Assembly (NCBI GenBank): GCA_017607445.1
Contig: JAEVHH010000004.1
Location: 2,542,001 to 2,606,000, forward strand
Direction of reading: 5' to 3'
DNA length: 64,000 nucleotides
Origin: Histoplasma ohiense
Taxonomy: Eukaryota > Ascomycota > Eurotiomycetes > Onygenales > Ajellomycetaceae
Of the stretch, positions 35,197 to 46,196 are shown in pieces. Each line of letters begins with the position of its first letter. Position 1 is the stretch's first letter. The position numbers and the translations under genes were made by a program. A model generated the notes under the pieces. It had not been told where the DNA came from. It worked only from the letters and a program-made list of their open reading frames with translations, and searched no databases.

Positions 35197-37447
35197 ATGT
35201 TTGACATTGCCGGTGCCTTTCCTAACTTCTCATGTTATCTACAGTGTTGCAGGAGAATAGTATGTTCCCCGTTTTTGATCCAAACGGCTCCCAAACATGG
35301 ACATTTCAAGGGCAGCTGAGCTGCTCACTTGCGTGCCATATAGCTTCAAAATATTGATTGCTTGTACCCGCCATTGGATTGAGCTAATGACTGGCAGCTG
35401 GTAGTACTGCTGATAGAGATTGTCTGCCAACTCAATTATAGCGACAAAATGATGCACCGTGATAGTCCAAGTCCTCAAGCTCCAGAGTTTCACTTGGCTT
35501 AATGGAGCGATAAGTGGCCGAAGCTAACGGCTAGTTGCAGGCTGCTTCTCCAGGCGATGGACTGGATATATATACCCCATATTGACAAGATTTCGATACG
35601 TCTCAGAAATAAGTCGGTTGATGAATGAAACCGTTTCTCGAGAGCCACACTCCCACAAAGAATTTCAAATTTATTCGTGGAAATGGCTTCTGGAAATCTG
35701 ATTTTCATTATAACAGCCTCTTGTGGAAGAGAACGAACGATATACCCATGACGAGGTAGACAGACTCCTTGCATTCTAGGGAATAAGATTGAATCCTCCT
35801 ACGCCCGGGGTACGTGAACCTCAAGGGTCTCAAAGCCTGATATCGACACCCGAAAACCCCAAATTGAATACCTACCTCCGTGGTCAGTTACAGTTACATC
35901 AGTCGCCGCCCAGATATCCGGAGCATATGGCATGAAACCCAACAACCGTCAAGTAACTCCGCCAGGCATTCCTTCGGCTAGTATACAAAAGATATGGGGG
36001 TGATCAGACCACTAGGTTTCTTACCCCACATTACTGGACATTTTACAACAACCCTCATTCATTTAAGTGTTTAGAATCACAATGTTGTGAGTCCGCCTGA
36101 TCTGCTCGAAGTTTAATTCTTCTACTAATATAATGACATTTTTTATCTTAAGGCGCTTTCTGCTAGTCCACGCGTCGGCATATCAGTAACATCTCCAATA
36201 TAGCCATCTGTTTGTTGCCTATTGCTCATGAAGCCATCTTAGTTCATTCGTTCAAGGTTGATCATCTTCTGCAGAAGCCAGGCCGTGACACCCCTGCATG
36301 GATGGGTTTTTGGGAATCAGCCACAGGCGTTTCCATGCATTTATTTGTGACGAAACCTTAAAAGAACATGAAATGCGAGTCGCTACGACTCTGGAGTCAT
36401 TTCTTTGAAAAATGCCGGCAAAATTCTGTTCCAATGTCCACCCGGTTATGTTTTTAGCAAGTTTGCCGCTTGTGATACTGATCCGTTTGTTCTCTTCTCA
36501 TCGGAAAAGTAGTGAACATGGAGGAAAAACAAGCTTGATACAATCCTGGCCAGAAAGCATTCCGCTCCGCATAAGTAAAAATTCCAACCAGAACACCACC
36601 AAGCCCCACGGGAAGGCGAATTCCAGTCCTTCGATTATTTTTTGTTGAGCAACAAGAGATCAATGACCGAAGCAATGTATTAGTGAACAATATCGAAGGA
36701 TTCAGCTTTCGCTACATCTTCTCCACAATACTCTCTAAGTTTAGGGACCTAGACTGTGCTGCATGCTGAGATGCTGATATTTTTACTTCCCCCACAAGTG
36801 TGACATCCCCAGATCCCCATGCCAAGCCAAATTCTTGGGAGCTTCTGCAGCTGAAACCTCCAACGTTACAACACCACTCGTAAATCACAAATGATCTCCA
36901 AAAAGGATCAAGGGTCAATTGAAAGTGAATGCCCAAATCGTGTACTTCTCTTAACGGCCCTGCTTCGCTGAACAAGGGTTGGTGTTCTGATCAAACCGAG
37001 CTCCGGCACAATGGGACTTACGCAATCCTTGGCTGTTGCACGAGCATCCAATTCCACGCGCTTGGGTGACATCTTTAGGGCAAACATGAGAATGGCTGCA
37101 CATCTTGCGACGCTAAGAGTAAAGGATTTCCGGAATTGAAGGCTGACATATTCCTTAATTGCTAAGGCTGGCTTACCTCTGAACGATGAGGTGTTGCTGC
37201 GATTCTTGGACGCTCGACAGGGCTGGAGCGATCCCTATAAAGAGTTATCCAACTTCCGGAATCCTCTTAACTTGCTTTTTTGTTATTTTACTTTTATGCC
37301 TTGTTAGAGAAAAACACATATAATCCTGCCTCCGGACCCCCCCCTTTTTTTTTGAGAAAACCCATTCGTCCGTCCTCTTTAATTTTTGTGCGTTCTAATA
37401 TTACAAACTACACTGAGAAGCAAGAGGAGAAGAAAGAAAGAGCAGTC
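35197..37447. other. 2.25 kb spacer upstream of the cupredoxin gene
   Basis: No supported gene. At 36081 an ATG is followed after two bases by a good intron (GTGAGT donor, TCTTAAG acceptor), but the joined frame stops after about a dozen codons, so at most this is the relic of a gene start. Two minus-strand open frames (35239-35774) lack recognisable motifs. A TATAAAG at 37236 may serve the next gene. Confidence 0.45.
37236..37242 (+). promoter_or_regulatory. Candidate TATA box of the cupredoxin gene
   Basis: TATAAAG about 206 bp upstream of the start codon at 37448; the leader between is pyrimidine-rich, then A/G-rich. Confidence 0.35.
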
Positions 37448-38193
37448 ATGAAATCCATAATCAGCACAATCGCCCTCATAGGAGTCGCCTCAGCAGCGAC
37501 AATAGACGTCAACGTTGGCGATAAGGGTCTCAACTTTAACCCCGACATCATCAAAGCTAAACCAGGGGATGATATCGTTTTCCACTTCTTTCCCAGAAAC
37601 CACGACGTCACTGAAGGGAAATTCGATGCGCCGTGCGCTCCTTCAGACGGCGGTTTCTATTCCGGTCTCATCAACGCTGACGGCAGCCAGCCTGATGCTA
37701 CCTTCACCGTGAGAATCAACAATACAAACCCCATCTGGCTCTACTGCTCGACCCCCCGTCATTGTCAGGGAGGCATGAGTGCTGTCATCAATCCGCCGTG
37801 AGTACTTTACTCCATGTTTCAATTGTTATTCCTTTTCTCATTTTCCTTTCTCATTGTGTCTAATATTGCGAGAAAAAAAATAATTTCAGGGATAATGATA
37901 AAACCCTTGACGCCTACAAATCCGCGTCCAAAGAGGCCAAGAGCGTCCGACCAGATCAAGTCCGAGGCGGTATCTTCAGTGAGAACGGGGGGGCAAAACA
38001 ATCAGGAACTGCCTCGTGGACGGCTTCCGATAGCCCAACTGCTACTGTTTCCGGTACGGGCACTGGTACTGGTGCCGCTGGCTCCACCACTTCTCCTGGT
38101 GCTGCATCTGCCCTTTTCAGTGAGGGGACCGCGCTGTTTAATGTATTTGCGGCAGTAGTCGCGGGTGGTGCGGGATTAATTGGTCTTCTGTAG
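37448..38193 (+). CDS. GPI-anchored extracellular cupredoxin-like protein, 2 exons
   Basis: Exons 37448-37797 and 37890-38193; 654 nt, 217 aa. A signal peptide (MKSIISTIALIGVASA) is followed by a plastocyanin-like beta domain: VNVGDKGLNFNPD, KPGDDIVFHF. A full set of type 1 copper ligands is visible: His in RNHDV, then Cys and His in YCSTPRHC and Met in QGGM. After the domain come a charged linker, a Ser/Thr/Gly-rich stalk and a hydrophobic C-terminus (ALFNVFAAVVAGGAGLIGLL), the layout of a GPI-anchor signal. Related fungal proteins are wall or surface proteins linked to copper or oxidative stress; the exact role is not known. A further in-frame ATG at 37280 would destroy the signal peptide, so 37448 was chosen. 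Confidence 0.9.
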
Positions 38194-39144
38194 GTGAAGA
38201 ATTCGAAGCAGGGGTAGCCATGGGCGTTGAGCAGTTGCATTTACCTATTACTATATCATCGTCATTCAGGTTTTGGATCGAGTGGTTTTGTGTTCGTTTC
38301 TCCCTCTTATTGGTAGGGGAGAGAGTGGCCAGATCGCTGTTGGCATTTAGAGTGTGGGGAGGCAAAGGGTTGGAAGAATGTTTTCTACATGCAGATAATT
38401 CGGCACTCGCTCAACTTCCTATTTGCTTAGATACTTTGATACTTTGACCTTGCCGCATGTTTGCTTTGTTTTTCCCCGTTGTAGAGACTCCTAGAGAAGG
38501 AGTCTTATAGACCGGCTACCTTGATTTTTTATTTCTGATGCTTGCTCTAAACTCCTACATATATCCAGGACGCGAGGGGTAAAAAAAGTAAAAAAACTAT
38601 TTATCGCAAATATGACACTTGAGATATTTGTTATTACCTGTTTTTTCGATGCTGTTTTGATTGCATTCTTGGTGGCTGTCCGTGGTGGACTTGAATCTAG
38701 CCCCATACTGCATACGTACCCCTTTCCTTAGCTTGAGAACACCAAGTTCAACAACTTCCAACCAGGCAATGTTTGAGAAAAGTAACACATGAACTGCGTA
38801 ATCATGAAAACGACCCAGGCTTGGGAATACATATATACTTTTTGCTTCTTGATCATGAGTATATTTCTTGGATTCAATTCACCCCGCTTAATAGTGTCGG
38901 AAATATCTGCTCATCAGATAAAAGGAGTATTTTCCTTGTTGGGAACACGATGTTGCACAATTGATATTAGCATCTATTATAAATTTCATAAATGGCATCG
39001 CGCAATTCAATTTACGAAGTAGAGTTGCACCTACGGCAAATGCAGATTGTCGACTATTATCAACAGTCTTCATCCTGCGCACATCGTGTTTGTGACAACA
39101 TTAAGTACCACCAATCACAACCAAATAAACACCCTTAAAACAAA
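38194..39144. other. Convergent spacer
   Basis: Between the ends of the cupredoxin gene and the dioxygenase pseudogene. AT-rich; no gene or repeat recognised. Confidence 0.5.
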
Positions 39145-40364
39145 TTAGGTATATATTCTCCGACTCATCGTCTCCGTGCCCATACTCTGTGCATAACCAA
39201 TCTCCTTATGCAGAGCCCGCCGATTCCCTAACGCACGACGAGTAATCCAATCTTTGCTCCTGATCTCCTCTTCCTCCACCACCGCCCCGGTCTCGTCTCT
39301 CAGCGTAAGTGGCGGGATACAATCACTTCCCTCCAGCCGCTTGAGAATGACATCATCTTCTGGTCGTGCAAAGTACACCCCGCTGTATCTGGTAGTCTCA
39401 GCCTGTGCACCGGGGGGAGACACGACCCTATGAATGTTAGAGCGTAACAGTCCGTTCGTGAATTTAACCATGGCATCGCCTAAATTTATGATCGCATGGC
39501 CCGGCAGGGGCCGCGCGTAACACCACTCCGCGTCCTGGCCTGGTGGCAGGATTTGTAGGCCACCCACTCGGTTGAAGAGGACGGTTACACTGCCGAAATC
39601 TGTATGTTGACCTAGCGACGTGCGCCTGTCGTCTGGCGGCTGCGGTGGTGCCTTAATTATTCGTACCTGGTCGCCGCTGATAGCGTGGAGGCGATGCATG
39701 TTGGCTAAGGTAGATGGAGGAAGGTGGGGACTGTCATCCAGAAGGTTCAGGATCATGGTTACGATGTTGTGCGCATTGATTATGAATGATTTGAAAAGTG
39801 ATCGACATTCTTTGAGGAGGTCAGGTGCTGGTAGCGTTTCTGAGATTCCAAGAATATCGTCTTTGGAACCCTTGTTGCGTTTCTACTTAGCTATTCTTCA
39901 TTGAACTCCCCTTTCTACCTTGGCTGCTAGCATTGTGATATATCTGAAATTTTCCAGTACGCCAGGTATCTTGACACTTGCAAGTCCGGGTGACCGGCTT
40001 TTCTGAAGGAGCAAGGATACATTATAGAATTCATTCCTATCAGAATTCCCTTGCGGATCAACGACCGCTGCGCCAATTTCTTTATATCCGAAGTATGAAT
40101 TTTCTCTGCTAAAATCATACCGTCGTTTCTCGTCCAGGTCTAGCTCAACTCTCCGGTGGTAAAGAGCTGATTGGCATCTTCGAGGATTTCGTGGCCGCGT
40201 AGGTCCAGATAGAAGAACCCCAAGTCCTTGCATGCGGTATAAAAACGTTGCACTTCAGTCTCGTCATGGGCTATGAGCTTTTCCATTGAGAGACGCAGAA
40301 GCGGCGTGCAAAGTACATCATCTGGGAACGGAGGGATTCCGGCAAAGTTCTCTTCATAAGACAT
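39145..40364 (-). pseudogene. 2-oxoglutarate/Fe(II) dioxygenase (isopenicillin N synthase-like), frameshifted
   Basis: Coding similarity runs from the ATG at 40364 (MSYEENFAGIPPF) through DLGFFYLDLRG and LFTTGE, then continues in another frame with LDLDEKRRYDF and SYFGYKEIGA; a 150 nt intron (39871-40020) links RNEFYN to the KDDILGIS exon. The last exon has the iron ligands HTD (in LGQHTDFGSV) and His in SNIHRVVSPP, and RYS for 2-oxoglutarate. In the first frame a TAG at 40140-40142 ends translation at residue 75. No usable GT-AG intron spans the break. Either the gene is disabled by a small indel near 40140-40160 or the assembly has an error there. The rest is well conserved, so inactivation would be recent. 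Intact relatives oxidise small metabolites; substrate unknown. Confidence 0.75.
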
Positions 40365-41049
40365 GGTATTTTTCGATCGTGGGGCTATTGGCAAATATAT
40401 TGCCTGCGGACAAATGGAACATTTATAGTTTAGGTTGAGAGACACTATTCAGGAGAAATAAGAAGGGTATATAGGCCTCAGAAGATAGCCGCGGGTCTCA
40501 GCTCTCCCGCTATGTTGATTGCCTCCAATCTCCAGATTCGTGATGCGGCAAAAAGCAGATATGCAGAGGACCTGTTTTTTGTGGTTGAGTTTTGGCCAGA
40601 GATACTAGATTTTGTGACCTTTCCAATCTTCATGGCTGCAACATTGTAAACCGCCAGAATTCCCGAACTATGCTACAGCGGATAGTCATACGCGCCCAAA
40701 AATGTCAAATCAGCACTATGAGTCCAGGCTGACTGACAGACACGTCAGGGTCCAGGCATTTTGCGAATTTTGCTCAATTTGGAGCAGAAGCATATCCATC
40801 TTTGTATAATTAAACTCTTCGGAAATTTCAGTGTCCGAAGACATCTATCACATGTCAATTTGACATCTTCGAACGTCTAGCCTGCTTGTTTCATCAAACA
40901 TACGCTTTTGTTAGCATATGCCTGGGTTGCTCATTGACTTGAGCTTCGATGTGTTTGGCGTGTTGGTTTGGTGCATTGTTTAGTCAGCATCTATTTTCTC
41001 CAGCCTCAACCGTGGAAGTTATTGCTTCTAAGGAGCTTCCACAACAACC
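40365..41049. promoter_or_regulatory. Divergent promoter region dioxygenase / POP4
   Basis: 685 bp between two divergent start codons. No specific operator identified. Confidence 0.35.
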
Positions 41050-41828
41050 ATGGCGCCTTCAGATGCTGTTCCCAATACGAGTAGCGCCCATATCGCGCAG
41101 CAGCTGATATCCCGCGCGCATTCGCGTGATACAGCTTCAAACATTTTTACGGAGAGAGTAAAGCGGAAACCTCTCTTCCTGCGCTCAACGTCCCCATCAC
41201 CAGCCGATAACCGTGCTCGTCGACGACTCCACCGTTTGCGGAAAAAGGAATATTTTTTGCGGAAACAAAAGCCCAAGCCCCTCTCTGCTCGAGAGAAGAG
41301 AATCACTGGCATCTATAACCTTCCAAAGGATGAGATGAAATATGACATCTTCAAAGGCCTTCATCAGATGTGGATTGAATACATGCATGACGTGCTAGAC
41401 CTGAATAGGGACAATCCCCAAACCTATATTAATCCTTTGACCCATGGAAGTTTACTTGCCAGCGCAGATTTCCATGGAGCTGAGCTTGAGGTCGTACGTA
41501 GCAGATGTGTTAGCCGAGTTGGCGTGAAGGGCATAGTTGTGAGGGACTCCAAATTTACATTCGTCGTAGTGACAGAGAAGGATGAAGCTAAGAGTATGTT
41601 ACGACATCTGTGCGCATACTTTTTTTTTTCCAGCTAACATATCTCCTAGCAATCCCAAAGGAGCATACGATATTTCGTTTCCAAGTGCCTCTACTCACTA
41701 GTAGTCACGAAGATGTGAAAACCAACCAGCCTGACCTTATTTTCGAGCTACATGGCAGCCAATTCGAGAACAGGCCGGTTGATAGAGCCAACAAAAAATT
41801 TAAGTGGAAGAATTTGGACTATCTTTAA
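41050..41828 (+). CDS. POP4: RNase P/RNase MRP subunit Pop4 (Rpp29), 2 exons
   Basis: Exons 41050-41593 and 41650-41828; 723 nt, 240 aa. A very basic central segment (RRRLHRLRKKEYFLRKQKPK) precedes the Rpp29 Sm-like barrel: LHQMWIEYM, LLASADFHGAELEVVRSRC, GVKGIVVRDSKFTFVVV, TIPKEHTIFRFQVP and ELHGSQFENRPVDRANKKFK. Pop4 binds the RNA of RNase P, which removes tRNA 5' leaders, and of RNase MRP, which acts in rRNA processing; nuclear and nucleolar. The start has an ACCATGG context. The intron is 56 nt. Confidence 0.95.
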
Positions 41829-44127
41829 GTTCTCCCAACGTCGGGCTTCCAATTAATTACCACTAAATTCAATTTCCTGGCCTCCAACTAGCATCTCGGT
41901 CGAGGTTCCACAACGTTTTTTCGCCAATTAGGCACCTACACGGACCCTCATACTAAAGCATCTTCGAAGCTATCTATAGGACTCCCACATATCTGTATAT
42001 ACTGGGAAAACAGCATACTGGAAGAGGAAGATAGCCCATGCTGAGCCCTAATTGCGCCACCATTTGCTGGACAAGAAAGCCATGTCATTTCTTTGGCCCA
42101 TGTGCCACGCAAGTCACCTTGTATCTCCGTCGTACGAGGGAAAGGATGGAGTTTGCGTTGAGGGATGCAAACTTCACCCTTTTTTTTTCGATATTATGTC
42201 CGTCTGAAATGGGGAAATACTTCTGAGCCTAGAGATTTTGTTAGGTGGACATTTCAATCGGCGAGATAGGGCTGGCGACCAATAGGTTATGTTTATTACT
42301 AGAGGGTGGATGAATGTTGTAAGCTTCATTTCATTCTATCTTGATCCCATCTTTCAGGTAGCCTCAAATAAAACCCTACTTTTCCCTATTGTTCATAAAA
42401 TCTTACTTTGGTTAAGATAGGCGGGAAAAGATCTATTTCGATGGAAAGCTGAATTTATTCGTGGTAAATGACTTTACATTGCTCGTCACCCCATCGATTG
42501 CAATGCAGTCCAGCAATCCCAACCATTGGCTGATATTACCATATTCACCTTCACACCCCTAGCCATTTGGGGAGGAAACGTATTGGTGGAGGGAACCACG
42601 GAATTGTGGGAACCGTTCATCCATCGTTTCGTCCTTAGGTATTATTACGTAGTGCGAATTTGAAGGTTAGCTGTGTTAAACCAAAATATAGCAATATTCC
42701 ATGGACTGGACGGCGGCGTGGGAGTCTGCAGAGAGGGACTTGACCATTATAAGCTTCGTCGAGGATGAGACAAAGGAAACAGTCTTGGTATTTGCATGTT
42801 TTATAACATCCTATCTACAACCTGTAATGGAAAATGACGACATCCAGCTAGTCAGGAAAGCAACCAGAGGCCATGAAAGTGATCGCCTGGGGGATTTTCC
42901 AATGTGGCAGGCAAGGTAACAGGGCAAAACTCAACCCGAGAGGGAAATAGAGTCGATAAAGAATTCCAGTGGTGTATTTTGATTTATTTGAAGCCCACTC
43001 CTGGTTACCATGGTTTGTTGATCAGTGCTTTTGCATCGACGTTACCTTGAGACAATATTGACATCCTGGAAACGCGCAGAAGGTTAAAAAGCTTCAGAAA
43101 AGATAACAGGCTGACCCATGGACTTGATCTTGTTGTATTCCTTTAACGGCGCAACGTGGTCAAAATGAAGCAATATATTTCAGGGGTTGGTGGTGTCATT
43201 CGAATGTTTGATCAGTAACAACTCTTGTGCAGGCATTGCCAAACCAGAAACCAAAACAAACAGAACAGCATGATTCAACAACAATTTGTTGAATTTTTTG
43301 CTAAATAGTTGGACTCTTTTAGTTGTCGTTGCATCCACCTTGATCTCACCATCGACAAGTGTGCCAAAGGAATCACTGTGTGATTGAGTCGCTCTATGAA
43401 TCGCCGTATACCCGTCCTTAGAAAATCCGAGTATCCTGTTCCTCAAGCGTACGATGCAATCTCCTACCATACGTGTTGTCGATGGGGTCATGCACCCCGA
43501 GCCAAAAGGGAATTGCGAAGGAAAATGGGACAGAAAGCAAAAGAATTAAAAAGCAGTTAAAAGGTTGCATTGATATTGTTCTTTTCTCATTCCAATAGTA
43601 ACTCTTCAATGTGATATAGCGTTTGCCTTGAAGCGTCCTAGTACTGGGCTTATAAAACGCGTAGTATCATATATGAAATTAATACTACAGAAGATTCGCT
43701 CTCAATGCTCTTCCATTAGTTGCCCCCGCATCCAATTGCGTTAACTGTCTATATTTTACGACAGGCAGTCAATTGGTGTGTTGAATTGGAGGCATTCTCG
43801 CGTCAACAGGTATTTCGCTCGACCTATCCATAGATAGCCAGCCCAAGCCTACAGCATGAAGTTATCGTTGACCCTCTTAATTGCTGGTCAACCTCAAGGG
43901 TTTCGCGATATTCAGAGTATCTCCTGTCCATCACGGTCGCTTGGAGTGACACATCACTCCTCATCAGCGGTTCTGGGCAAGCGGAGGATTAGGTCACGAA
44001 AAACCTATCAGCTTGAAGAAACACAGCACACACCGTTGTCGGACAAATACCCTGGTAATAGGAGCGACAAGCCCTAGCCGACGGTTATCAATGGTTGCAT
44101 AAAATTATCCACAGATATTCTCCGAAA
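41829..44127. other. 2.3 kb spacer
   Basis: Two short ATG-started frames were noticed: 42701-42919 (+, 72 aa, no motif) and a possible small secreted peptide at 43418-43570 listed separately. Otherwise AT-rich sequence without identifiable features. Confidence 0.45.
43418..43570 (-). CDS. Possible small secreted peptide (50 aa)
   Basis: From the ATG at 43570 the frame gives a strong signal-peptide-like start (MQPFNCFLILLLSVPFSFA, then IPFWLGVHD) followed by a short tail with a dibasic GRR site. Upstream in-frame Met at 43609 would spoil the signal sequence. No homologue is recognised, and an overlapping open frame (43180-43491) could reflect an unrecognised splice. Weak evidence. Confidence 0.22.
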   Translation of the reverse strand: MQPFNCFLILLLSVPFSFAIPFWLGVHDPIDNTYGRRLHRTLEEQDTRIF

Positions 44128-45060
44128 TCACATCCCAGCCCATTCGAAGCTAAAAGTCCTCACAACATCGGGATAAGACTCGACATGACTGTCGTTGAAT
44201 GACTCTACACCCCCAATAAGAAAGCCCTTCTTAACCCCAGTCCCCAATCTACCGCCAGCAACTAAGTTCATGATGTCGAATTCTTCATCCCACTCCACAG
44301 AGACAACTAGGAAGTGGGAATGGAAACGTAAAGGGTCACCGGGATAAGCAAGGTACTGGCACCCAAAACGGAGTCCGGGAGATAGGAAATACCCTTTCGA
44401 GTGTAAGTGGGCAAAAAGTGGATACGACGGTGGTACGTCTGGAAAAGTGAGAGGCTGAGGAGGTGGGACCTTCGGAAATAAGCCATCAGATGTTGCGGGA
44501 GTAATTCCAAAAACAGCATCTGTAGTAAGGGGTTGCCTGGAAGGTGCTGGGGCTGAGGATGAACTTTGACAAGAGCTGTGAAAGAGTTGTTCCTCAGACC
44601 CCAGTTCAATGGCATTTTGAGAAGCCACAGGACTCTGGTTCAGTAATGATTCTGCCGGTTTATGTGTGTTTCTCAATTCTAATTTCTTGAGAACTTCTTC
44701 TCTTTGTTGTTCCTTACGGCCAGCCTGTAGAAGTGCTGCTCGACGGCCTTCTTCCTCAAAGGTCTGCAGGTAGCGACGCCGGTCCTGGTCAGTTAAGTGT
44801 TGCATGCGATCCTCATGGACTTTGGCATCATCAACGATATAGGCCACGCCTTTTTCTACAAGTAATCTTGCCTCCTCGGGCATGAGCTCCAGGGGAAGCC
44901 CAAGGAAGACATTCTGTTGGGGAATTTGTGGAAGAGTCCCTATCAATACGCCACAAATGTGATGCTCCCGACGGAGATATGTCACTATGTCGACTGAGAA
45001 GAGGAAATAATGTCCGGATACCAGAGATATGGGAATTGGCAGGTCTGGAATGCTTCCCAT
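44128..45060 (-). CDS. SEN34: tRNA-splicing endonuclease catalytic subunit Sen34
   Basis: Single exon, 310 aa, start ATG at 45060 (the frame reads further upstream only from a TTG). The N-terminal domain (SGHYFLFSVDIVTYLRREHHICGVLIG, then LGLPLELMPEEARLLVEKGVAYIVDD) and the C-terminal endonuclease fold are both present. The catalytic triad can be seen: Tyr in CQYLAYPGDP, His in FHSHFLV and Lys in GTGVKKGF. In yeast Sen34 cuts the 3' splice site of pre-tRNA introns as part of the Sen2/15/34/54 complex, on the mitochondrial surface in yeast and in the nucleus of other eukaryotes. A charged, possibly coiled-coil linker (residues ~100-170) and a Ser/Pro-rich stretch separate the domains, as usual in filamentous fungi. 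Confidence 0.95.
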   Translation of the reverse strand: MGSIPDLPIPISLVSGHYFLFSVDIVTYLRREHHICGVLIGTLPQIPQQNVFLGLPLELMPEEARLLVEKGVAYIVDDAKVHEDRMQHLTDQDRRRYLQTFEEEGRRAALLQAGRKEQQREEVLKKLELRNTHKPAESLLNQSPVASQNAIELGSEEQLFHSSCQSSSSAPAPSRQPLTTDAVFGITPATSDGLFPKVPPPQPLTFPDVPPSYPLFAHLHSKGYFLSPGLRFGCQYLAYPGDPLRFHSHFLVVSVEWDEEFDIMNLVAGGRLGTGVKKGFLIGGVESFNDSHVESYPDVVRTFSFEWAGM

Positions 45061-45826
45061 TGTGATCAATGGGTCATTGACCCGGAAAAGCTAAGAACGA
45101 TTGTATGTATCTGAGTAAACTGGCGGAAGCAGTCAGCCATTCCCAATCTATGTCAAGAACATCATTGATATATACTAGCAGTGTGCGTGCAATGAATCAT
45201 AAAAAATTTTACGTTTCTCGTCACTTGAACCCAGATGTAATCGGGATATCAGGGGATTGACAGATTTGTAGAGAATTAATCATTTAAGAAAGAGTGTGTC
45301 AGGGGGTATAATTTCACTTACGAGATACACATTGTCATGAGCGTCGAATGGTTGACCACCTCAGCTGCATGGTGAATTGAGAAAATTATCGAAAAATCTT
45401 TTTTGAAGTTGAGCTATGCGCCTCATCATGTGACTTTGCTCCCAAGATTGAATCTGCCTGGACACGCCACTCCATAATCCACCTCTGGGTTTGAGGTAGA
45501 ACTAGAAGTTAGAAGTACTAGGATATATTAGAATTAGGGATTTGGACACTAAGCTTAGAAGATGAGGGTTAATTCGAGATTAGCGTTTGAGAAACATAGA
45601 CACTTTTTCTCTCCAAAGTACAAGAGCAAGGGTGAAATCTGGCGCTAGAATTGAATGAGCTCAAAAAAACTTGAAGTTGTCATTTGAAAGCTTTTGAACC
45701 CTGTCCAGCTTTTTTGAACCCCATTCAACCACGGAATATACGCCCATTGAATTGACGATGCCGCGCCATGTCCTGTTCTGATATTTAATATTATATGGAT
45801 ACAGACCATTGCCGTTGACTATTCCA
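45061..45826. promoter_or_regulatory. Divergent upstream region SEN34 / small membrane protein
   Basis: 766 bp between divergent starts. Holds CATCATGTGAC near 45424, an E-box-like word. Nothing else assigned. Confidence 0.35.
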
Positions 45827-46144
45827 ATGAATGTCATCTTGCTTCTCAGCCTCCTTCTGCTGGGGCCGTTTTTCCTCCTTATTGGTGAGCACCTACACAA
45901 TCGACCGCATTATGCATTCTCGAATTGACATAACTCGTGAACAGCATTTCTAGCATTAACTTTCTGTCTCGGGGAGAGCTTCCGTGCCCGCATTGCTGGT
46001 TTTTCTATCAACCCTAGAGAGGCCGCCTATGGTCGCAGTTACTTACGGACGATGACAAATAGTGGCTCTGCCATGTCCGAGCAGATTGAGCTAGATGACA
46101 TGCTGAGAGACCGCGGAGACACTTATGACAGCGATGCTTCGTAA
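45827..46144 (+). CDS. Small membrane protein of 85 aa, 2 exons, uncharacterised
   Basis: Exons 45827-45884 and 45945-46144; 258 nt, 85 aa. The intron has the donor GTGAGC and acceptor GAACAG. The joined protein starts MNVILLLSLLLLGPFFLLIA and continues FLALTFCLG, about 28 hydrophobic residues forming one or two membrane segments, then RARIAGFSINPREAAYGRSYL and an acidic C-tail (QIELDDMLRDRGDTYDSDAS). The upstream frame is closed by a TGA 9 nt before the ATG. I do not recognise the family. It lies between SEN34 and ELP4 and ends only 52 bp from the ELP4 stop codon on the other strand, so the 3' UTRs must overlap. The clean intron and sustained reading frame argue for a real gene. Confidence 0.7.
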
Positions 46145-46196
46145 TTGAGATATTGGTTACAGCATCAAATTGCCCGGAAACGCGGTTTGGAGATGA

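Noticed and set aside
36081..36290. Gene-start-like ATG followed by a good intron
   Set aside because: After splicing the frame stops within about 13-18 codons and nothing downstream continues it.
41610..41649. Early AG (TTCCAG at about 41629-41634) as alternative acceptor in POP4
   Set aside because: Would introduce a TAA in frame; the CTAG at 41649 restores the conserved TIPKEHTIFRF block.
42701..42919. 72-codon plus-strand open frame
   Set aside because: Balanced codon use but no motif, no neighbours in support; length compatible with chance.
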